Part shown: one piece after another, positions 59,923-64,000 of the stretch
How positions within the stretch are numbered: position 1 is the first letter of the stretch
Layout of the letters: every line of letters starts with the position of its first letter
Assembly (NCBI GenBank): GCA_903859205.1
Contig: CAIOLM010000018.1
Span: 74,895-138,894 of the forward strand
Source: an uncultured Microbacteriaceae bacterium
GTDB lineage: Bacteria; Actinomycetota; Actinomycetes; Actinomycetales; Microbacteriaceae
Length of the DNA: 64,000 bases
Direction of reading: 5' to 3'
Position numbers and translations under genes: made by a program
Notes under the pieces: model-generated
Database searches by the model: none
The model's input: the letters and a program-made list of their open reading frames with translations, nothing else
What the model was told of the DNA's origin: nothing

Positions 59923-61122
59923 TTAGTTGACGACCAACGAGCTGTAGTCGGGCAGGTCGACAGTCGGGGGAGCAGGGCGCTCCTTGCCGGCTAGTAGTTC
60001 GGGGTTGCGGAACACAGCGTTGCGCTTGGCAACATCTTCGTCTGTGCGCGGTGCCAGCTGGAAGATCATGCCCGGAACGCTCGCTTGAGTGGCGGTGATG
60101 AACGGGCGGTAGATGCGCTCGTACTCAGCAAACGCCGTCTCGTGGTCAGCGTGCTTGGCGAGTTCGCCGCCAAGGATGTATGCGCCGATCATCGAGACCG
60201 TTGCGCCCTGACCAGTGAACAGTGAGGGGCAGTATCCGGCGTCCCCAACAAGGCCAACCCGGCCCTTCGACCAGTGTGGAAGGTCAATGTAGTTGGCAGT
60301 GTCAAAGTAGACGTCATCGCTCGAGCGGAGAAGCTCAATCATCTTGGGTACTTCCCAGCCGTAGCCTTCAAAGGCCTTGGTGAAGAAATCCATCGCCTTC
60401 GAGTTCTCGCCGAAGATGTCTTTTGGCGGCTCGTCAGTGAGCACGGCGAACATTCCGTGAACCATGCCGGGGTCTTCGGTGGGGAGCATGACGGCCATCT
60501 TGCCGCCGATGTTCCACGAAAGGTTCTCGCCCTTCAGGCCCAGGTAGTTCGGCATAGCAAATAGCGCGAATGCGTAGCCGGTGTATTTCTTGCCCTCGTC
60601 AGCGTCGCCAAACACGATGCGGCGTGTGCGCGAGCTCGAACCGTCAGCACCGATCACGATGTCGAAGGTGCGCTTTGCGCCACTGTTGAAGGTGACATGT
60701 ACACCATCGGCCTGATCATCAATCGCAGTGATGTAGTCGTCGTAAATCCACTCAGCTTTGTCGCCGGTGAGCTTGATGAGCTCGCGGACGAGGTCACCGC
60801 GAGGGAGTTCAATGTCGCGACCCTCTTCGTCGCCGACCATCATGCCGATGTTGAGGCTTCCGACAGTTTCACCGGCTTCGTCAACCACGGTGAGCTTGTC
60901 GATTTGCACATCACATTGCTTAACGAAGTCGAGAATGCCCATTTTCTTGGCGACGTCGACTGTGCTGCCTCGCAGGTCAACCGAGTGCCCACCGTTTCGC
61001 CAGGACTTTGCTCGCTCAACAACGGTGACCTTGAACCCGTACTTCGTCAGCCAGTAGGCCAGCGACGGGCCGGCAAGGCTTGCCCCCGCAATCAAAACTG
61101 AACGGTTATTGGCATTGCTCAT
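59923..61122 (-). CDS. FAD-dependent monooxygenase (TetX/PHBH-like)
   Basis: This 399-residue single-component flavin monooxygenase has an N-terminal FAD fold SVLIAGASLAGPSLAYWL, the DG motif VIGADGSSSRTRRIVFG and GDAGYCPSLFTGQGATVSM. The length and lack of a thioredoxin-like tail resemble TetX and small-aromatic hydroxylases. ATG 61122 follows AAGGAG at good spacing; an upstream extension to 61242 covers a hairpin-rich leader and is rejected. It faces the FMN-dehydrogenase gene convergently. The substrate is not determined. Confidence 0.86.
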   Translation of the reverse strand: MSNANNRSVLIAGASLAGPSLAYWLTKYGFKVTVVERAKSWRNGGHSVDLRGSTVDVAKKMGILDFVKQCDVQIDKLTVVDEAGETVGSLNIGMMVGDEEGRDIELPRGDLVRELIKLTGDKAEWIYDDYITAIDDQADGVHVTFNSGAKRTFDIVIGADGSSSRTRRIVFGDADEGKKYTGYAFALFAMPNYLGLKGENLSWNIGGKMAVMLPTEDPGMVHGMFAVLTDEPPKDIFGENSKAMDFFTKAFEGYGWEVPKMIELLRSSDDVYFDTANYIDLPHWSKGRVGLVGDAGYCPSLFTGQGATVSMIGAYILGGELAKHADHETAFAEYERIYRPFITATQASVPGMIFQLAPRTDEDVAKRNAVFRNPELLAGKERPAPPTVDLPDYSSLVVN

Positions 61123-61198
61123 GGCGTTCTCCTTACGATGACGCCTGAGCCCACAGCGTGTGCTGAGTGACTGGTGCAGGCAATCGACATTGATTAGG

Positions 61199-61215
61199 GC
61201 CCGCTTCAGGCGGGC
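61199..61215 (-). promoter_or_regulatory. Hairpin in the leader of the monooxygenase gene
   Basis: GCCCGC-TTCAG-GCGGGC is a perfect 6-bp stem lying between a minus-strand -10-like TATTAT (around 61227-61232) and the ATG at 61122. The roughly 100-nt leader also contains a CACA/TGTG stem. Whether it regulates translation is not known. Confidence 0.4.
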
Positions 61216-61248
61216 TGCTCTTAAGATAATACATTCAGTCACTTACGC

Positions 61249-61281
61249 AAAGAAAAAAATCCGGCGGTCTCGTTCTGCGAG
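61249..61281 (-). terminator. Terminator of the BBE-type oxidase gene
   Basis: ATCCGGCGGTCTCG and CGAGACCGCCGGAT form a perfect 14-bp stem with a 5-nt loop. The plus-strand A-run just before 61249 becomes a U-tract on the minus strand, as expected for the gene ending at 61310. Confidence 0.9.
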
Positions 61282-61309
61282 ACCGCCGGATAACTGGTTG
61301 GCCTTTTCC

Positions 61310-62632
61310 TTAGGCCGGTGTGATGTTGTGATTCACCGTCAAGAGGTTCTTCGGGTCGTAAATCGACTTGATCGAACGCAGTCGGGCGAGGGTGGCAGGC
61401 GGGTAAATGCGGTTGAGCATGCCTTCTCGCTTGTCGAATGCCCAGTTGCCATACATGCCGTTTGTGTATGGAGTCAGCCATTCCCAGCGCTCGGCTACCG
61501 GAGCTGTCGCTTCGTCAGGAGCGTCGCCGGGGAACAGCACCGCCGCCACAATCAGCAGTGACGCGTTCCGGTAGCCCACTGAGGTGGCCTCGGCAGAAAC
61601 ACGATTGACCGCGCCCTGGATCCAGCGAATCATGAGCACCGACATGTCGGCCGCCTTGTTCATCGCGACAATCTTGCCGATGAGCTCGTCGCTCAATTCG
61701 TCGGCGAAGCTGTTGTTGTCGACGATTCGCAAGCCAACGGGCAGGTGCTCGTCGGTGAGGACCTCGGCGTAGCTCTTGGCCGCGTATTCGTGGCTGATCA
61801 CTGTTGGTAGGGCAAGCAGAGGAGCGATAGCTGCGTCTGCTTCATCACCTGCCGGGCCCCCATAGCAGAACACGATGACGATGCTCGCGGGCATCACGTC
61901 TCCGACGGCTGGCCTGGCCATGAGAGTTGTGTTCAGCTTTTCAGGGGCAGCAACCATGACATCGCGAAGGCCGGTCAGCGCCGCGGTGAGGTCTGTTGCG
62001 TCAAGGTTTATCGTCCCTGAGACAACGCCTTCCACGTGCTGGGCCTGGTACGTAAAGTGCGTGATGATGCCGAAATTTCCGCCGCCGCCACGAATAGCCC
62101 AGAAAAGGTCAGGGTGCGATGTCGCGGATGCGGTCACAACCTCGCCCGACACCAGTACGACCTCAGCCTCGAGCAGGCTGTCGATCGTGAGGCCGTACTG
62201 ACGTACCATCCAGCCGATGCCGCCGCCCAGCGTGAGGCCGCCAACTCCGACCTTGATGTTGTCGCCTGAGCTGATGGCAAGGTTGTGTGGGCGCAGGGCT
62301 AGAGCAACTTCGCCCCAGCGCGCAGCGGTTCCGATGCGGACGCGACCGACTTCGAGGACCTCGATGGAGTTGAAGTTTGCCATGTCGATGACCAGGCCGT
62401 CTTCAACGCTTGAGTACGCCGTGTGCCCACCTGAGCGCACGGCCAAGGTAAGGCCGCGGTCTTCCGCAAAAGCGATCGCCGCGGCGACATCCGCACTCGA
62501 GGTGGGACGTACCAGGTAGGCCGGAGCAACACCATGCGAAGAGTGGGTCTCGATGACCTCGGCAAAATCAGGGTGGTCGTGCGTGAAAACTTCGCCGTCG
62601 AAGTTAAAAATTTCAGACAAAGGACTATCCAA
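61310..62632 (-). CDS. FAD-linked oxidase, BBE / 6-hydroxynicotine-oxidase type
   Basis: This 440-residue flavoprotein oxidase has a PP-loop region AVRSGGHTAYS whose His (residue 70) is the usual site of covalent FAD. GVGGLTLGGGIGWM, FWAIRGGGGNFGIIT and a C-terminal BBE segment IKSIYDPKNLL complete the pattern. The second covalent Cys of berberine-bridge enzymes is absent. It probably oxidises an amine, alcohol or carbohydrate with oxygen. The start is uncertain: TTG 62632 is used here because the extension to TTG 62662 overlaps a TATACA-like promoter; TTG 62620 is also possible. Confidence 0.83.
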   Translation of the reverse strand: MDSPLSEIFNFDGEVFTHDHPDFAEVIETHSSHGVAPAYLVRPTSSADVAAAIAFAEDRGLTLAVRSGGHTAYSSVEDGLVIDMANFNSIEVLEVGRVRIGTAARWGEVALALRPHNLAISSGDNIKVGVGGLTLGGGIGWMVRQYGLTIDSLLEAEVVLVSGEVVTASATSHPDLFWAIRGGGGNFGIITHFTYQAQHVEGVVSGTINLDATDLTAALTGLRDVMVAAPEKLNTTLMARPAVGDVMPASIVIVFCYGGPAGDEADAAIAPLLALPTVISHEYAAKSYAEVLTDEHLPVGLRIVDNNSFADELSDELIGKIVAMNKAADMSVLMIRWIQGAVNRVSAEATSVGYRNASLLIVAAVLFPGDAPDEATAPVAERWEWLTPYTNGMYGNWAFDKREGMLNRIYPPATLARLRSIKSIYDPKNLLTVNHNITPA

Positions 62633-62737
62633 TCGATTGTGATTGTGTATATCGTATGACAATAACGAGTTCGCTGACTAGACTTTGTTATAGAAAAGCT
62701 TGCTCGTGGCTTGCACGGTGTCAGAGAGGACAAAACA

Positions 62738-63817
62738 ATGCTCGGAGATTACTTCATCGCAGATGGCGTCATCCACGGTTACAACTGGACCCAGGAGAAC
62801 TTCAACATTCCTGAGGCTCGTTTTGCCGCGATGGGCGGATTCGGTGGGCACCGCCACCTGAGCCCGAACCCGGCATGGCAGCTCCCCTTTGACGACTGGC
62901 AGCACGACTGGCAGATCTCCGAAATCGAAGAAGCCGCCTTCCTCGAGGCAGGCAGCGACATCGTCGCGTACCACGGCACCCCGATTCGTGACCTCTGGAA
63001 AGACGGCCACTCGGCAGACTGGAAGGGTGCCGAGTGGAAGGCTCGCGAACCTGACCGCGTGATCTACTACGGTGGCGCCAACCCTCTCGATGGCAAGAAA
63101 TCATTTGACGAACTCAAGCGCAACCGTGACAACGGAGCAGAGGCCGTCAAGATCTACCCTGCTTGGTACGAGGGACACGGTGTCACTCACCGCATCTCGC
63201 TTGATGACCCAGAGTTTGGTTACCCCTTCATCGAGAAGGCAATCGAGCTCGGTTACAAGACCATCGCGACGCACAAGGCCATTCCGTTCGGCCCGGTTGA
63301 CATTCGCTCGTTCGACCTCATGGATATCCCCGCAGCTGCTGGTCGCTATCCCGAAGTCAACTTCGAGATCTTGCACGCCGGCTTCGCGTTCGTTGAAGAA
63401 ACCGTGCTCGTTCTGCAGTCGTTCCCCGAGAACACCTATGTGAACTTCGAGGGTTCGAACAGCCTGCTGCTGGCTCAGCCCAAGCGTTTCGCTCACTTCC
63501 TCGGTCAGTTCTACAACTCGGGCGCTGAAGATCGCATGATCATCTCGAGCGGTATGACCATGGTTCACTCACGCCCCGTCTTCGACGCGATCATCAATTT
63601 CGAGATGCCAGAAGACCTCGTGCGCGACTACGGCTACCCCGTTGTTACCAAAGAGATGAAGCAGAAGCTTCTCGGCGGAAACCTCATGAAGCTGCACGGT
63701 CGCGACATCCCGACGTTCATGAAGTCGGTCGAGGGCGACTACTGGGACAAGCGTCAAAAGGCTGAGGGTACTGACCACGAACTGTGGTCGCACTACTACG
63801 CACGCAAGAACGCCTAA
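62738..63817 (+). CDS. Amidohydrolase-2 family protein
   Basis: This 359-residue amidohydrolase-like TIM-barrel protein has candidate metal or active-site residues in GGHRHLSP, ATHKAIPFGP and FEILHAGFAFVEE, and a long C-terminal tail (DIPTFMKSVEGDYWDKRQ). The standard N-terminal HxH is replaced by a divergent FIADGVIHGYNW, so catalysis cannot be assumed to follow the usual scheme. ATG 62738 follows AGAGAGGA, with TGTTATAG upstream as possible -10. The next gene, five bases on, encodes a MIP18-like protein, suggesting a shared function. Confidence 0.8.
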   Translation: MLGDYFIADGVIHGYNWTQENFNIPEARFAAMGGFGGHRHLSPNPAWQLPFDDWQHDWQISEIEEAAFLEAGSDIVAYHGTPIRDLWKDGHSADWKGAEWKAREPDRVIYYGGANPLDGKKSFDELKRNRDNGAEAVKIYPAWYEGHGVTHRISLDDPEFGYPFIEKAIELGYKTIATHKAIPFGPVDIRSFDLMDIPAAAGRYPEVNFEILHAGFAFVEETVLVLQSFPENTYVNFEGSNSLLLAQPKRFAHFLGQFYNSGAEDRMIISSGMTMVHSRPVFDAIINFEMPEDLVRDYGYPVVTKEMKQKLLGGNLMKLHGRDIPTFMKSVEGDYWDKRQKAEGTDHELWSHYYARKNA

Positions 63818-63822
63818 TCGCG

Positions 63823-64000
63823 GTGACGATCATGAAGGCCTCGGAAGAAGCAATCAAAGAGTCGGTCGTCGAAGCCCTGGGCACCGTTCTTGACCCGTGT
63901 GGTCTCTACAACGGTTCGATGACCACCATCGGTGACCTTGGAATGTATCGCGACATTTTTGTCACGGATGACAAGGTTCTCATCGAGGTGTTCCTTGACG
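63823..64000 (+). CDS. MIP18/DUF59-family protein, 5' part only
   Basis: The frame runs off the window edge; 59 codons are visible. Features of the MIP18 (PaaD/SufT-like) family are SVVEALGTVLDPCGLYNGSM near the N-terminus and LGMYRDIFVTDDKVLIEV, matching the E-x-L-x3-xDP and G-xx-DI-x-V pattern. These proteins aid iron-sulfur assembly or act as oxygenase accessory proteins. The start is GTG 63823 or ATG 63832, five or fourteen bases after the amidohydrolase stop. Gene identity is moderate because the rest is unseen. Confidence 0.6.
   Translation, partial: MTIMKASEEAIKESVVEALGTVLDPCGLYNGSMTTIGDLGMYRDIFVTDDKVLIEVFLD

Noticed and set aside
62624-62632. ACTATCCAA, also present in the PaaX-gene operator at 53552-53560
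   Set aside because: A 9-base match is expected by chance about once in a window this size on both strands. Only half of the palindrome is present.

Overview
The window reads as chromosomal DNA of a fairly GC-rich Gram-positive actinobacterium. By eye GC is about 58-60%, not computed. The evidence is frequent GTG and TTG starts, AAGGAG-type ribosome sites beside apparently leaderless genes, a monomeric NADP isocitrate dehydrogenase, split transketolases, IclR, PucR and PaaX regulators, and actinobacterial FprA. Micrococcales, perhaps Microbacteriaceae, is my best guess and was not tested. I saw no IS element, phage gene, CRISPR array or replication origin.

Layout. 1-9.8 kb is mixed metabolism: FprA, an aldehyde dehydrogenase, a class III aminotransferase, a type-B carboxylesterase, YajQ, tRNA-Tyr, two small proteins and Icd. 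9.9-16.6 kb is an aromatic module: a TfdB-like hydroxylase, maleylacetate reductase, hydroxyquinol 1,2-dioxygenase, an AEC carrier and a divergent phenol-hydroxylase-type flavoprotein next to an IclR regulator. 17.4-22.0 kb holds a two-subunit transketolase, a sugar epimerase-like TIM barrel and an amidohydrolase-3 protein. 22-29.3 kb is ordinary: an IMPase-like phosphatase, an M23 peptidase, tRNA-Thr and tRNA-Met, a VapBC-like pair, and an MFS / alcohol dehydrogenase / tocopherol-cyclase-like operon.

29.4-64 kb is a large catabolic region for plant- or lignin-type aromatics. It contains: amidohydrolase + orphan small protein + Rieske ferredoxin; ThDP decarboxylase + aldehyde dehydrogenase under a PucR regulator; a vanillin-dehydrogenase-like ALDH; a LigJ-like 4-oxalomesaconate hydratase followed by three tandem RraA/LigK-family proteins and a flavin hydroxylase; an aromatic-acid-exporter-like protein; a branched-chain-type ABC importer whose two permeases and first ATPase are one polypeptide; an NDP-forming acyl-CoA ligase with a p-hydroxycinnamoyl-CoA hydratase/lyase; a PaaX-type regulator; and a double-length acyl-CoA dehydrogenase in one strand-run with ETF, a di-heme-type cytochrome b and an FMN alpha-hydroxyacid dehydrogenase. 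It ends with another flavin hydroxylase, a BBE-type oxidase and an amidohydrolase followed by a MIP18-like gene cut by the window edge.

Working model (inference): the ABC system imports hydroxycinnamates or similar acids. The CoA ligase and hydratase/lyase shorten the side chain to an aromatic aldehyde, ALDHs oxidise it, flavin hydroxylases and amidohydrolase-type decarboxylases convert the acids, and products leave through hydroxyquinol / maleylacetate or through a 4-oxalomesaconate / aldolase branch. No extradiol dioxygenase is present here, so the second branch must be completed elsewhere. The points most worth following are the fused ABC protein, its long hairpin-rich leader, the RraA triplet, the orphan-small-protein/Rieske operon and the ETF-cytochrome b-FMN operon.
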